Shown here: positions 21,465 to 33,815 of the stretch, one piece after another
How the letters are laid out: every line of letters begins with the position of its first letter
Position numbering within the stretch: the stretch's first letter is position 1
Assembly (NCBI GenBank): GCA_029215795.1
Contig: JARDYH010000007.1
Span: forward strand, 60,132,763 to 60,196,762
Length of the DNA stretch: 64,000 nt
Direction of reading: 5' to 3'
Source of the DNA: Anniella stebbinsi
Lineage: Eukaryota; Chordata; Lepidosauria; Squamata; Anniellidae
The notes under the pieces: generated by a model
What the model saw: the letters and a program-made list of their open reading frames with translations, nothing else
The model's database searches: none
Told to the model about the DNA's origin: nothing
Made by a program: the position numbers and the translations under genes

Positions 21465-21602
21465 AAGAACTGAGGAGAAGGAGAGGCGGGACCCCCTGAG
21501 CATGCGCGGTAGGATGGTGGGGGGAGGGGTTCCCGCCAAAAGTCTAAGCTAGCTAAGTTTCCCGGAAATAGGCTCGGCGTCGGCACGAGCCCATATGTGT
21601 GA
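21465..21602 (-). repeat. DIRS copy 1 right inverted terminal repeat
   Basis: Partner of the left repeat. It is followed by a short right extension ending CACGAAGAAGAA at 21625. Between this repeat and the gag ATG (21260-21464) is an A/T-rich leader with a long T run at about 21307-21326. Confidence 0.9.
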
Positions 21603-22020
21603 TGCACAGAGACCACGAAGAAGAACTGTTATTCTCGCCATGGCAAATCGTGCACTGTATTCCTTGTTTACCAGGGGTGGGGAATCTCACACCTGTGGGT
21701 CAAAACTTGCCCTCCAGAGTTCCCCAAATAACCATGCCTCTTTCCCCTGATTCTGCATGGTTTCTTCCCCATTCTAAAAGATGGAAATGCCACTCTTAAG
21801 CTGTCGTCACCGGCAGTAAGAGCTTCAAGTTAAAATATGCCCATCTTTCAAATTTTTTGGCGACATCCATTACTGGAATCCAGCCCAAGAGGTTCCCCAA
21901 AATGGAATTCAGACCTTGACATGAAAGAGGTTCCCCACTCATGCTGTATACAGAGCTGTAATGATGGGACTCAAAGAACGTGAGAAGAGCCTTGCTAGGA
22001 CTGGGCCAGCTCTACCGTTA

Positions 22021-22140
22021 GATAGGAACATAGGAAGCCACCTTCTATTGAGTCAGACCCTTGGTGCATCTAGCCCAATATTGTCAATAGATTGGCAGCA
22101 ATGGCTCTCCAGGGTTCCTGGCAGGATTTTTTCCTAACCC
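22021..22140 (-). mobile_element. SINE body fragment
   Basis: ATAGGAAGCCACCTTCTATT, CATCTAGCCCAATATTGTC, GGCAGCAATGGCTCTCCAGG and CAGGATTTTTTCCTAACCCT belong to the family whose tRNA end is seen at 27118. The tRNA part is missing here. Confidence 0.5.
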
Positions 22141-22179
22141 TCTGCAGTGATACAGCCAGCCAACTTCAAGAGGATGATT

Positions 22180-22500
22180 TGAATCATAGAATAGTAGAGT
22201 TGGAAGGGGTCTATGAGGCCATCGAGTCTAACCCCCTGCTCAATGCAGGAATCCACCTTAAAGCATCCCTGGCAGATGTCTGTCCAGTTGCCTCTTGAAG
22301 GCCTCTGGTGTGGTAGAGCCCACTGCCTCCCTATTGTCATACTGCTCTAACAGTCAGGAAGTTTTTCCTGATGTCCAGCCGGAATCTGGCTTCCTGTAAC
22401 TTGAGCCCATTATTCCGTGTCCTAAATTCTCGGATGATTGAGAAGAGATCCTGGCCCTCCTCTGTGTGACAGCTGTCCTCTGTGTTGGGGCGTCTTGAGA
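22180..22500 (+). mobile_element. CR1 LINE 3' fragment
   Basis: AATCATAGAATAGTAGAGTT, GGAAGGGGTCTATGAGGCCA, CAGGAAGTTTTTCCTGATGT and AGCCCATTATTCCGTGTCCT are typical of the CR1 3' region in birds and reptiles. Confidence 0.7.
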
Positions 22501-22659
22501 GGACAGCAAATTCTTAGTTCATTTGCAGTTGAATTTCCACTACCAGGCTGGGGGAAAAGATGCTTGTGGGATTTCCTACCCCAGGTGTCCACATAACTTG
22601 GTCGGCTTTAGGTGTTATGCCTTGTCCTGAGGTGGGCGGGCACCATATGCCTTGTCTTG

Positions 22660-22850
22660 GGTTGGTTCTGTTGCTGGATTAGAGAAAAAGGCCATCTAAC
22701 CCAGCACCTTGCCTCCAGCAGTAGGCAGGCAGATGCTTCTGGGAAACTCACACAGAGGCCATGAAGGCTTGCTGCATAACTGCCTCCCAGCAACGGGTAT
22801 TTCAGGAGCATAATATTGCCTTTGAAACATGGAGGTTCTGTGCAAATGGC
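22660..22850 (+). mobile_element. CR1-like fragment
   Basis: Shares CCATCTAACCCAGCACCTTG, GATGCTTCTGGGAAACTCAC and CCCAGCAACGGGTATTTC with the repeats at 160 and 37975. Confidence 0.5.
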
Positions 22851-24139
22851 CATCTTGCCTAGCAGTCACCGATGGACCAAATTCCCACAAATGCATCTAA
22901 TGCTCTTTGCTTCCAGTAAAAATGAACATTTCCCACCGCTCTTGTGTCATCCCTGGAACAGACTCATGGAACATTTACTAACTTCCACTGCTTGGTCACA
23001 CAGGTCTGAAATAATAAGAGGGGGTCTTTTTAAAGAGAGTCAAGAGTGGGTACTGAGACATGGCTTTGCCAAATCACGTAAACACTATTAGATAAATGAA
23101 AAATCCTTATCAAGCTATTATATCATGCGTGGATTGAAAGGGAGGGCTGATGGAGCCATAATCTCCAGAGACAGGTGCAAAGGCAAAACAACATCCTGGA
23201 CCTCATGAAACCTGTACCTGTTTATTTTTCCTGAACCGTGTTTCTCTTCTTTGGTCCTGAGCACATAGCAGTGAGGAGAGCAAAGTCAATTCAATCTAAT
23301 TGATTTCCTCTGGCATAATGTTTTAGGGCATACTCATTCGTGGGCCGATAAGCCAAAGCCACTCAGCATTAATTTAAAGACCAAAACCCAAACTCCTTTT
23401 AAAAAGTAAACAAAGAGGCTGCCAGCGAGGAAAGGGAAGCGGCCCAAAGCGACCTCCGAGGTTCGCCAGGGCCATTCCGCTCCTGCGTCAAAGAAGTGGG
23501 CAGCTGTTTGTGAAGAGGGTCTCTCTTTTCTTTTTAAATACAAAAGAGCATAAAGAGGGACCTTTGCCAGAGCGGAGCAAACATCCATCTAGAGAGCATT
23601 CCATTTCTGAGAAGCCTACAAGCAAAAGGAGGTGCACAAGTGACCTCATGCCCAGCTCAAAAACAACGGGGGGTTTTGTAAGCTCAAGAGCTTTTGTGAG
23701 CACTCGGAAGGTTTTGCCCCCAGAAGTCGTCCGGAGTAGCCCCCTTTTCAGCCCAAGGCCCACGTTCCATTTTGGAGAAGCTCTCGGTCGCCACATCCCA
23801 GGAGTGGGAGAGGCAAAAGGGAAAGGGGGCGCAGCAAAAATATCAGCCTAACTTAGCTTCAAGCTTTTACTGCCAGACGTGAAGCATGAGAGACGATGCA
23901 ATGGGGGGAAACAGGTGCAAACACCAGGAAATCACTACGTGATTGTAGTCCAAGGAAGAGACATGGGTGCTGGGAGCTTCAGCAAAATCACTCACATTGA
24001 TTCTGCTCGCAACAATTTCAGCAGGGTCGCTCGTATAGGAGCACCCTGCTTCGAACTGTCGCCCCAACCCCACATGTGAGGCACGAAGGCCTCAGCTCCC
24101 TGCTGCTGCATGCCCCCATCACATCTTTCTGCATTCTTT

Positions 24140-24300
24140 TTACTACCTAGTAGCCAACAGCAGCTGCTGGCCCGATCCTCCAAGGATTTATCTAATCCTT
24201 TTCTAAAGCTATCTAAGCTGGTGGCTTTCACCACAGCTTGCAGAAGCAAATACTCTTGTTCAATTCCACCTTGTTGGGAGGAACGCTGCCTTTGTTGATT
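24140..24300 (+). mobile_element. CR1-like fragment
   Basis: CTCCAAGGATTTATCTAATC and AAGCTATCTAAGCTGGTGGC with CACCACAGCTTGCAGAAGCA are diverged CR1-like 3' sequence. Confidence 0.45.
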
Positions 24301-24949
24301 AATTGCCGATCAATTTAAATAGGTGCCATCGAATCAGGCATAGGGGAGAATTTCGCTCGGTCCATACCTTGCAGCGAAGTGACCTTATCCGCACTTCCCG
24401 GACTAATCTATGTGAAATCACAATGCAGTAATCACATCCATTCTGCTTTCCTTTCGACCGGGCACTCCCCCGAAACTTGGGATGCACTTCCAGGTTCAAA
24501 ACGTTCAGCCAAAACACATGTATGATGAGGAAAGAAATGTACGAAAAACTGCACGTATTAAGGAAACATGCGTATGAAAATAAAGGTGTTGAAGGCGCAT
24601 GTGGTTCTGGGTGGGCGTTCTGAACAGCTTGAAAGGCACGTGTCAGGTGAAGGTGTCCGTCCTCAGGGCCCTGCTGACTAATCAATAAATTAATCAGTTT
24701 CAGCCAGAAGATCAATTTCTCATTTCCGAACTTTGGGACCCTTTTAATCTGGCCAGATCGCTCTTTCTCTCTGCAAGCACCCCAGGCCCAGTAGGTTTCA
24801 TTAGCCAATAGACTGGAGGCAACAGACTGTTGCCAACATTATTATTTCAAGAGTGCTTTTTGAAGTTTCTATTTTTGTCCACCATCCAATAACCACCTGC
24901 CATTTGAAGTATCTTCTATCCAACGCAGCGCAGCAGTCAGGAACCGCTG

Positions 24950-24953
<4 letters not shown>

Positions 24954-24989
<36 letters not shown>
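24954..24989 (+). repeat. AC microsatellite
   Basis: Uninterrupted AC run of about 36 bp. Confidence 0.9.
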
Positions 24990-24991
<2 letters not shown>

Positions 24992-26649
24992 GCATACACA
25001 CACCCTACCCATGCTCTGCTGTGAGTGCGCGCATGCCGTTCAAAGGAAGTCATTAAATAGCTTCATCAAGAATGCAATTTATTGGCAGGATCCACATGGG
25101 ACAGGTTCCCAAGGAAACTGTGAAATGGAGGACCAGGGTTCCATATTGACCAGCCTTGGGGGGAAATGTGAAGCATCCAGTCAGAAATGTGACTTGCAAG
25201 CTTCCGCATGTGTACAAACTTCCCGCCCAGCACACGTACTAGCTGGGGAGGCACTACCTGGACCCTAACGGAGGCTAAACTTCCAAAGTAGACAGGGAAA
25301 GGCCAACCACTGGCATGATTTAGAACTAGGGGTTATGAAAATTCCATTTTGCGGGTGAAATCTTGATGGGTTCTGTCCCCCCCACCCTGCTGGCGTTGAC
25401 TTGATCTCTAGCAAGTCGATCCAATACGTGGATTGCGGAGGTTTTTTTAATGGTAGCAATTTGTGTGAATCGGATCTTTGGCGGGGGGTAATCTTCCACA
25501 AATGGGGTCACAATGCTTTTTTAAAAAAATTATCAGCGACCTTGCGCAAATGCGCATGATCACAAACAAGTCAGCTTGCCCACTATGTAGCCTCCAGGAG
25601 GAATATTTGCCTCTTGTAAATATCCCCATCGGTTTCACACACTCCTTCAGTTTTGCCCAGCAAATCCCCATTCCTTACTTGTGGAAGAACTCATCAATTT
25701 CATCCTCCACTTCGGTACTTGCATGGCGCACTAGATCGCAAATAGAAAAATATTTTTTAAAATAGGACGACGCCACGTGCACAAATTTAAAGACCCCCTC
25801 AAAAGAGATCCAATTTGCGCAAATCACCATCTGCTTGCGGAATGCTAGGAATAGTAGTCCAACGTATTTGGAGGGCATTAGGTTGGGGAAAGCTGAGTTA
25901 GGACTATGCATTTTCATAAACAATTGCTTATAGCTTTAAACGGCCAGTACATAGGGTGGAGCTATTTCCCCCCTGCTTCAAAACAGAGTTCGCCTCTCCA
26001 TCTTGCCTCCTTAACTGCATTGCTCCGATTCTACCATCGCCCCTCTTGTTTATTGCGTGGCCGAGCCAGATACTAAATCTAGATCATTGTCCACTGCTAT
26101 GGCCCAGGAGATACAAATCAAAAGCATGCTGAGATTGTTTTCCCTCCCATTCCCGTCTGTCTCTAAAGCCAGCCGTTGATTAATGGGCACTTAATGAAAT
26201 CCTGCCATAGCCTGAAAATATATGAATAAACAAACATGGCAGCCCTTGAAAAGTAGATGGCTAGAGGTAGCAACATGCGGTTAGCCCCATGCCAATCTGC
26301 TGGCGCCCATTGGAGTGCCAAGCGCCCTGCTAAACCAGCATGAGTCCAGCACAGCTGTAATATGGTACCGAATGTTCTCCATTAGCATCTCTTATATTCC
26401 TACAACAAAGGCAATGTCCCACAGCTGCATCCAATTAGGAACAAGAACAACAGTGGAGGGCGGCTTATTCTCAAAACATTGGCCTACAGGCCGGGAGTGT
26501 TACCTTTTCAGATTGAAACTGTGACGGGATAAAGGCAAAGCTGTTCAATGTCGTTCAGCTGATGATGGTTTTAAATTATGCGTCTCGTTACTGGGGAAGC
26601 TGCACATTATGATGTGTTATATAAACACCACCAATGTTCTTTGGTGTTC

Positions 26650-27115
26650 TTTTGGTCACAACGTCTGGGATTGTTTAGCTTAGAGAAAAGAGGTGAGAAT
26701 GAGGAGCCATCATACAGCCATACAGAATTAGTCACGGTATGGAGAATGTGGATAGGGAGACATTTTTCTCCCTCTCCCATAATCCTAGAACCCAATGGGG
26801 TAAGCATCCCAGGACGCTGATTGGTGGGAGATTCAGGACAGATCAAAGGAAGTAACTCCTTATACAACGCAGAGTTAAACTACGGAATTCGCCACCACAA
26901 GCTGCAGTGATGGGCACCAATTTGGATGGCTTTAAAAGGGAACTGCACAAATTCATGGAGGAGCCACTCAATGGCTACTTGTGCTAACAGCGAGATGCTA
27001 CCTCCAGTATCAGAGGCGGTAGGCCTGTGTACACCAGCCACCAGGGAACATGGGCAAGAGGGAGCTGTTGCACTCATGTGCCGTTGGTGGGTTTCCCGTG
27101 GCGGGAAGTCTCTAA
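26650..27115 (-). mobile_element. CR1-like LINE 3' fragment, longest copy
   Basis: In complement it runs from the GGCAAGAGGGAGCTGTTGC region to TAGCTTAGAGAAAAGAGGTG, including GATTGGTGGGAGATTCAGGA and AAACTACGGAATTCGCCACC. The last two correspond to parts of vertebrate CR1-like 3' sequence. Confidence 0.55.
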
Positions 27116-27117
27116 GC

Positions 27118-27330
27118 CCTACCTGGAGATGCTGGGGATTGAACCTGGACCTTCGGCATGCAAAGCATGCCATCTGCCACTGAGCTACTTCCCTAAACCA
27201 GGTCAGGGGACACTCCTTGAACCCTATAAATGCTTCCAAGACAGATTCGCTGCTCCAAACAATAAGTACATAAGAAGCCGCCTTATTGTGTATCAGACCA
27301 CTCATTGACTTCATCTATCCCTTGGGACCA
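27118..27330 (-). mobile_element. tRNA-derived SINE, second family, minus strand
   Basis: GGGGATTGAACCTGGACCTT then GCATGCAAAGCATGCCATCT and CCACTGAGCTACTTCCC is the complement of a tRNA-like head. CATAAGAAGCCGCCTTAT near 27267 belongs to a related body fragment. Confidence 0.5.
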
Positions 27331-27797
27331 AATCTGACTGGTTTCTCCAACAGGCCATACCTCCTTTTCCTGGTCCCGCCCCCTTTCCCACAACCAATGG
27401 TCATTGGGTGGCTTTTTAGCTTTTGCAACCTTCCCTCCTCCCAATCTAGCAGGCCGAATTGCCTCCGCAAAGGCTTAATTGCTGGAAAGTGTGCATTTTG
27501 GCTGTGCACTTTTACAAATGCACATTTTTTTTCCTGATGGGAAAAAAAGATGTTGATATTTGGGAATGAGAATGAGGGGAACGGAGCTTCAAACAGGAAT
27601 TGGCAGCTGGTAGGATTCTGTGGGAACAGAATGCTAGACTCACGGTCTGATCCAACATGATCTTGCTCCCCTGTTCTGTGCAACTCTCCATGTGCTCAGG
27701 GATGGCTTCCCTACAATGGCTTCTAATATATGTGTGCATCACTTTCTAGACATCAAATGGAAAAGTGGCTCCATGATAGAAATAAAGCAACTAAGTC

Positions 27798-27799
<2 letters not shown>

Positions 27800-27831
<32 letters not shown>
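27800..27831 (+). repeat. TA microsatellite
   Basis: TA run of about 32 bp. Confidence 0.9.
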
Positions 27832-27832
<1 letters not shown>

Positions 27833-30369
27833 AAATAAAGTTATTCCCCTGCATTGCAGGAAAAGACCAGCCAGGTATCTTGTGGAGACATTTCCCCACT
27901 ATTGCTGATCTCATTGGAGAAAGCTCTCCAGAAACATTCAGTGCATACTTGCTGTAACGTGGTTTGAAAACTACACAGGTTATCCAAAGCATGGCCGGCC
28001 CTACCACAAGGTAGAGCAAAGCAGTCGTCTCAGGCAGCAGGTAATGGGAGGCAGCGGCAAGGTGTTGGAGCTATGGGCCATAAGGTCTGTCCTGCTCTCC
28101 CTTCTCCCTGTTACCTTCAGATGTGGTGGAGAACGTCGGCCCATTGTCAGCGTTGAAAGAAGATTCAACTGCCAGTCCAGATGGCTTTTGGCCTTGAAAT
28201 GGGACAGGGTGCCATCTTGTTTTTTTACCTCAGGCCGCAAAATGTCTTGGGCCAGCTCTGGCCCAAAGAGTCATCCCGGTACTGCTCTCGCACCTGATCT
28301 CCTCAGCATCCATTCCTCAGGTAAAGTCTGGTTGCCATTTCCAAGGTATGTGGCAGCAGGGGTGCCACACCCCACTCTCCAAAGCCCTTCGAAAACAACC
28401 CCCAGAAGCTGAGCGTCTAACGGATTCCAGGAATCCGGTCTTGACAGACACGGCTGTTATCGAAAGTGCCAATTCCAGCGATCCAATTTCAAACACAAGG
28501 TAACTCTGAACATGCTCCATTCCTGGCCCGATGTCACTTCCAGCTATTTATTTCCCCAAAGGTGAGTAAGAGGAGGAAACGAAGCCAGGCAGTGAAAGGT
28601 GTAATTCGTTATCGCTCTGCACCTCAAGGGCTTGGTAATAAAAACGTCATTAAAAAAGAGCATCTGAGGGGAAAACACACACCACACACAGCTCCCTCCC
28701 CGTACCCTTGTGCATACACAGATTTCAGGCTGTAGAAGTGAAGATGGGAGGGAAAGATACGTTGCTCCTTCAGTGCCCCCTGCTGGCAATTTGGAGATTG
28801 ACATGAAGGGAGACCATAACAGGCCAAAGGTCCACCTAACCCAGCGCCCAGTTTCCAGTAGTGGCCAGCCAAATGCCTCCAAGAAGTCTATACATGGTGT
28901 GTAAAGGCAGCGCCTCAGAAAATGGAGGCTCCATTTACCTATTAGAGCCAAGCACGCAAGAAGAGTGCCAAGGAGAGGCAGTATGCCTAGGTCCATCTGC
29001 TGCTGGGGAAGGCGGCCGGGAGGGCGCTATGGGTCCTCATGTCCTATGTGTAGGTTCCTCCACAGGCAGCTGGCTGGCCACTATGTCAACAGAATGATGG
29101 ACAAGGCAGGCCTTTGGTCCAATTCAGCAAGGCTCTTCTGATGTTCTTAGATGCAGAAGGGTTGTTAGGCACTCTAAAGATTTGAAGTCTAATCTTTACA
29201 TTGGCATCCATGCAACGTTCCCCCCCCCCCCCAAGCTTACTTGCCCTGCGGAGGGGGGGATTTGGAGGTACACATGGAAGGGAGGGTTGTCCTTTACCTC
29301 TCCAACTGGGATCCCCCTGGAAATCCCCCCTCGCCCCAGCAGGCAATCAACAGGAGTTTTTTTCCTAAGCTTAAGGTGCAACCTTTGACAGAGAAAGAGA
29401 CCTACAGCTCCCAGCATAGCCCAGCCAGCCATGGTAGGTCACAAAATATTGATTCCCCAGAAGGCAAACTGGTGAAACTAGGGTCTGAAGTCCAAAACAC
29501 AAAAACCACTCTGCTGAAGCCAAATGAAGGCAGCAGGGAGCCTATGGGCACAATTGGTGCCCACCATGCTGGAGACCCCAGGCATAGACTCTCTCAAGGT
29601 GTATGACCCAGTTTCTAGCACCTTTGTGTGTAACCCAGCCACGTCGAGTAGCTGGAAATCTAAATTTAGCTGCTCGCGGTTTTTCTCCATCATCACCAAG
29701 TGTCAAGAGTTACGTATTAGCCTACTTAAAGCTTCGCCACTTTACAGCAGACAGAGATGTCACTCTTTCGATCAAGCCTTTCTAGCTTGGGAGAGGAATC
29801 CTCAGACACCATCCTTTTCACCCAACTTCAGTGCCGTCTTCTCCTTGGCAAAGGTCACTTCAAAAACGGAGATGTACAAGAGACCAAGGCGGTCCTATGA
29901 CACCAATCCAGTACCAGTTGCAATGATTGCTGGTGGGTTTCCAGGCCCAATTCAAAGGGTTGGTTTGACCTGTAAAGCCTTAAACTAGAGGTGTCGAACT
30001 TCTTTCAGTCCGAGGAATGAGTACCATTTCAGATAAGTTCTTGGGGGCCGCATCCCAAAGTGGGCAGGACCGAAGGCAAAAGGGATGGGGCAAAGGTACC
30101 AAAGATACCAGTGCATTTTAGCCCAAAGCTCTTACTGTCCGTAACTAGGCCTTAGAAGAGGCATTCCCAACTGTAAGAATTGGGGGGGGGGGGGATTGCT
30201 CCAAATCCAGGAGATTGGCAGTTGGAGGAAAGGAGGTGGAGCCAGGGGGAGGGTCCAGGGCCATTTGGAAAACCCTGGAATGCAGGACTGGGACCCCGGG
30301 TAGACTGGATTTTGGCTTCGGCACCCCTGCCATAAACCGAGAGAAGGCTGCATCACATCGCTACTGAAC

Positions 30370-30540
30370 ATGCCTCTTCCAAAGCTCTTAAGAACTGGGC
30401 AGGCTTGTACAAGAGGTGGCAGTCTTTCAGGTAGCCTGGCCCCAAGCCATATAGGGCTTTATAGGTCATAACCGGCACATTAATTGTGTCCAGAAACTTT
30501 GAATTGTGCCCAGTATAATCAGCGTCTGGGAAGGAGACTG
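30370..30540 (-). mobile_element. L2-like LINE fragment
   Basis: In complement it matches 5397-5500: GCACAATTCAAAGTTTCTGG, TATGACCTATAAAGCCCTAT and GGCTTGGGGCCAGGCTACC. Confidence 0.65.
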
Positions 30541-30799
30541 TTTAGGGACTCCAACTATGCCAATTTGAGATCCATCGTGGAAAGAAAGTGAGTTATACAT
30601 TTAAAGAAATAAACTCATGCTTCAAATGCCCCTCTTTACCAGGGATTGTCCCTATTTTCTGGTTCTTGGTAAAACAGCATCTCTAATTAGTCCCTTTTCT
30701 TGCCCTTGTGGGATGCTATATGAAATGTTTCTTCCCTCTATCGATCCCTCTTGATGGCATAGAGAAGAGGAAACAGGACCCAGGGATACCCAATGGATC

Positions 30800-30900
30800 T
30801 TAAGACATTGGCAGGTTCGTATGGGAGACAGCGGTCTTTCAACTAGCCTGGTCCCAAGCCACAGAGGGCTTTACAGGTCATCACCAACGCTTGTGGTCCA
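30800..30900 (-). mobile_element. L2-like LINE fragment
   Basis: TCAACTAGCCTGGTCCCAAG, CCACAGAGGGCTTTACAGGT and CATCACCAACGCTTGTG are the complement of the same ORF2 segment as at 5445-5490, more diverged. Confidence 0.55.
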
Positions 30901-31685
30901 GAGGAGAGGAATAACCCTGACTTCCACAGGGAGGTCATTGCCTGCCCAGAGAGCTTCAACTATTGAGTGGCCCAGAAATGCAATAAACGAATGAATATGA
31001 ATAAATATAGACGTATTCCCCAAAGTGGTGCCCTCCAGATGTTTAAGCCTACAATTTCCACCGTCCATCATCATTAGTCAGGCTGACTTGGGCTGATGAG
31101 AGTTGTAGTCCAAACCTGGGTGGCATCAGGCTGGGAAAGGCTGCTTCAGAGTTTGAGAACCCCTGCTCAAAACGCCCTGCTCCCGGCTGTGGCTGATGGG
31201 CATTCACATGACAAAGGCAAATGGATCGCCTGCTGCAGAGAAAAGGCAGACTTTTAAGAGACGTTGGTGTCAGACAAACGTTTCATTGTCTACCGCTATA
31301 ACTACAGTATTCACCCACAGCGTGAGCAGCCAGCTCCTTTCTGAGCTCAACCCTTTTGAAGCACTCACCTTTTCCACCTCAACGCTGCTCCGTATGAGCA
31401 CTGGAGAGTGAAAGCAATCGCTGCCAGCCTCCCCACCCCGCTCAGAACAATCACAATGTTATCAAGGGAGAGAGGGAAATGAGAGAGAAAAGGGACAAGG
31501 GCCCTCCAGGCGCGGGAAGAAGAAAGGAAGCCGCGTTGTCAGCCGCTGAATGAAGCTGCGAAGAGGTGAAATGTTGGTTCAGAACTAGGCCAAACCATGG
31601 CATTTGCCTCCCCACCCTCGCCACGGCCACAAAGGCTGAAAATGTGTCTCTGGTTGATGAGCTGGCAAAAGGGAAATGCACGTAC

Positions 31686-31793
31686 CAGATTCCAGAAAAG
31701 CGGGTTAAAGGCGATGCAGAGGAGAGCCACCACAAAGCTGGAGTCGGTCACATCCACATAATCAAGGAGCTGAGACATGGCGGAGAGATCCAC
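31686..31793 (-). CDS. PEMT: PEMT exon A (start-codon exon)
   Basis: This exon carries the first ATG seen for PEMT, at 31778-31776, in a good context (GCC before ATG). From the ATG it encodes 31 residues: MSQLLDYVDVTDSSFV, then a hydrophobic helix ending FNPLFWNL. This matches the N-terminus of vertebrate PEMT, including the conserved YVD and FNPL.WN motifs and the first membrane segment. The acceptor is TGCCTCTTTCAG before GTGGAT. The donor is CTG followed by GTACGTG. The five codons upstream of the ATG are open, so an upstream exon could add an N-terminal extension, as in the longer human isoform, but I could not find such an exon. Joining to exon B in phase 0 gives an uninterrupted N-terminal half of the protein. 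Introns and splice sites look intact, so the gene is probably functional. Confidence 0.9.
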
Positions 31794-33570
31794 CTGAAAG
31801 AGGCACCAAAAGTGAGTCAGGACCACCCACACAGTGAAGGCCTGGTGCGAACGAAGTGTCAACCCCTGGTTCGCGTTGACAGCACTTTAGACTCCAAAGT
31901 GACTGAATAAGTACCCCTCGCCTACTGCTGCTCGCCTAAGCAACCAGAATTAATGTGCACAGACCCTGCCCTGTTGATCAAAATCCCACCACTGATGGGA
32001 GCAGACTAGCTGGGCACCCGCTGGCCATGCCTGGACCACTACGCTGCTCTAGCCCCCAGGCTGTGGGGTGTCACTGGTGGGTCACTCCTGCTTTTGACTA
32101 AAGCTCGTCAACTGGCGCAATCCAAACAGAAAAGATCATGAAGGAACAGTGCAGGTCTGCCCAGCCAAGAACTCCAGGGCTACCAGCATCCAGCACCGAG
32201 TGAATAGCAGCTGCCCACAAACTGAGGCTGGGCCACATGGGGAGAGACCTTTTATGAGCCCTCAGGTCCATTCTCTGCTGAAGAGCCCAACTCAGTCTGC
32301 AGTTGAGTCAGGTCAGTTTGCGGTTTTCTGTGGGTTTTTTTAAAATCTGCGGACATGAGGAAAGTTTGCGTGAAATGATTCAACACCCATGATTGCCAAG
32401 TATGAATCCCACAGGGAGGTCTCTTTTATCCTCCAGCTTAATCAAGATCTGTTGTAGCCTAGAAGTAGCTGGCTGCATTCTTGACAAAAATAGTCTAAGG
32501 ATGGTAACATCGTCTGTTTTATGGTATTGATGCCTGAAATAATAGGTCATCCTGGGTTACTTGGTAGTAGATAGAAGCTTCCTGCATGTGGTACTTTTCA
32601 AATTGTTTCCAAAATGGTCTCTTTTAATATTTGCAGGAAGATTCTTCAAGAAAAAAAATAACTTATTACATTTTTAATACCTTTTACCCTTATTGTACCA
32701 TCTCTGAATTGGACACATGTCCATTTTAAACAACTGAAAACATACCAACTTTTATCCTCCCATATTTGAATTGGGGCCGCATCCTTTGTTTCTCCAAAGC
32801 GTTGTGCTATTACGTTATCTTGCTAGCAGCAGTCAGTGAAAAATTAACTCACGTTCTTGCTTGATACGGAGTTCCCTTTAGATGTCCCAAGACAATTCTC
32901 AATGGGGTCTAGCAGTACTTCTGTGTTTGTTATCTCCTTAATTTTATGATAATCCAATCCCAAAATGTGTGTGCGTGTGTGTATGCTACTCCCAAATGCA
33001 TTTGGTCTCCTTTAGTATCTCTACAGCAACGACAGGCAAGATCTATAATAGGGTATTTTTAAAAAATGTTTCTACTTTTACATGGAGCACTGCATTCTCT
33101 TTAAGAGTATCAGGATTGCTCATTCACTCATGTTTCTAAGGACCTCTGCCCCCCATCATGGTGGAAGCATAAGAAGAATGAAATCAGAATTATAGTTGAG
33201 AGGAAAACCTAAATGGTGGGAAGGGACTTCAGCGTTTACATAACCATGATCTTTAAAATGAAGATCATGATCTTTAAAATGAAAAGGGTGCATTTCCTAT
33301 CCAGCACTTAACACACTGGTGTAACATAACTTTCGTTTTACACATAACAGAGAAAGAGAAGCTGTTTCCAGAATAGATTTTGTAGCCATTGAAATAGCAG
33401 GCACTACGGCTCAATTTGCAGAAAGCTGGGTGACCGAATTGGAAGCCATTTTATGTTCCAAAAGACATCCAGCGGAGAAGTAAATTTTGGTGGGGGGATA
33501 GAACATTTTCATTTTCTTTCTTTCTTTATTATATTATTCTTCTTCTTATACTGATGCTGTCCCATCATAG

Positions 33571-33815
33571 GAGAGCCAGTGTGGTGTAGTGGCTAAAGTG
33601 TTGGACTGGGAGTTGGGAAATCCGGGTTCTAGTCCCCACTCCGCCATGGAAGCCCAACTGGGTGACTCTGGGCCAGTCACAAACTCTCAGCCCAACCTAC
33701 CTCACAGGGTTGTTGTTGTGAGGATAAAATGGAGAGGAGGAGGATTATGTATGCCATCTTGGGTTCCTTGGAGGGAAAAAAGCGGCATATAAATGCGATA
33801 ATTAATTAATTAATT
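33571..33815 (+). mobile_element. tRNA-derived squamate-type SINE, nearly complete
   Basis: It begins GAGAGCCAGTGTGGTGTAGT. An A-box-like GTGGTGTAGTGGCTAA and a B-box-like GGGTTCTAGTCCCC are present. Downstream come TGACTCTGGGCCAGTCAC, CTACCTCACAGGGTTGTTG and the end GGCATATAAATGCGATAATT. The layout matches a tRNA-SINE widespread in lizards and snakes, and is one reason for placing this genome among squamates. Confidence 0.8.

Larger units (their letters stand above)
15759..21625 (-). mobile_element. DIRS-type tyrosine-recombinase retrotransposon, copy 1, full length
   Basis: This 5867-bp element lies in the PEMT intron in the same orientation as the gene. In element order it has a right terminal repeat (its 5' end), gag-like ORF, RT/RNase H ORF, overlapping tyrosine recombinase ORF, ICR and left terminal repeat (its 3' end). 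There is no LTR, no integrase and no poly(A) tail, which separates it from LTR elements and LINEs. The terminal inverted repeats differ by about one base, all three frames are open and all catalytic residues are present, so it is young and possibly active. It starts AAATGCAGG and ends GAAGAAGAA. The flanks CAGACAG and CTGTTATT suggest insertion at an AA dinucleotide with no further duplication. Confidence 0.95.
4907..31685 (-). other. PEMT: PEMT intron between exons A and B
   Basis: This intron of about 26.8 kb lies between the donor at 31685 and the acceptor at 4907. It holds the sense-oriented DIRS copy 1 plus many old LINE, SINE and palindromic repeat fragments and microsatellites, listed separately. 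No other convincing exon was found on either strand. Its size is inferred from the two exons; an unrecognised alternative exon cannot be excluded. Confidence 0.8.
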
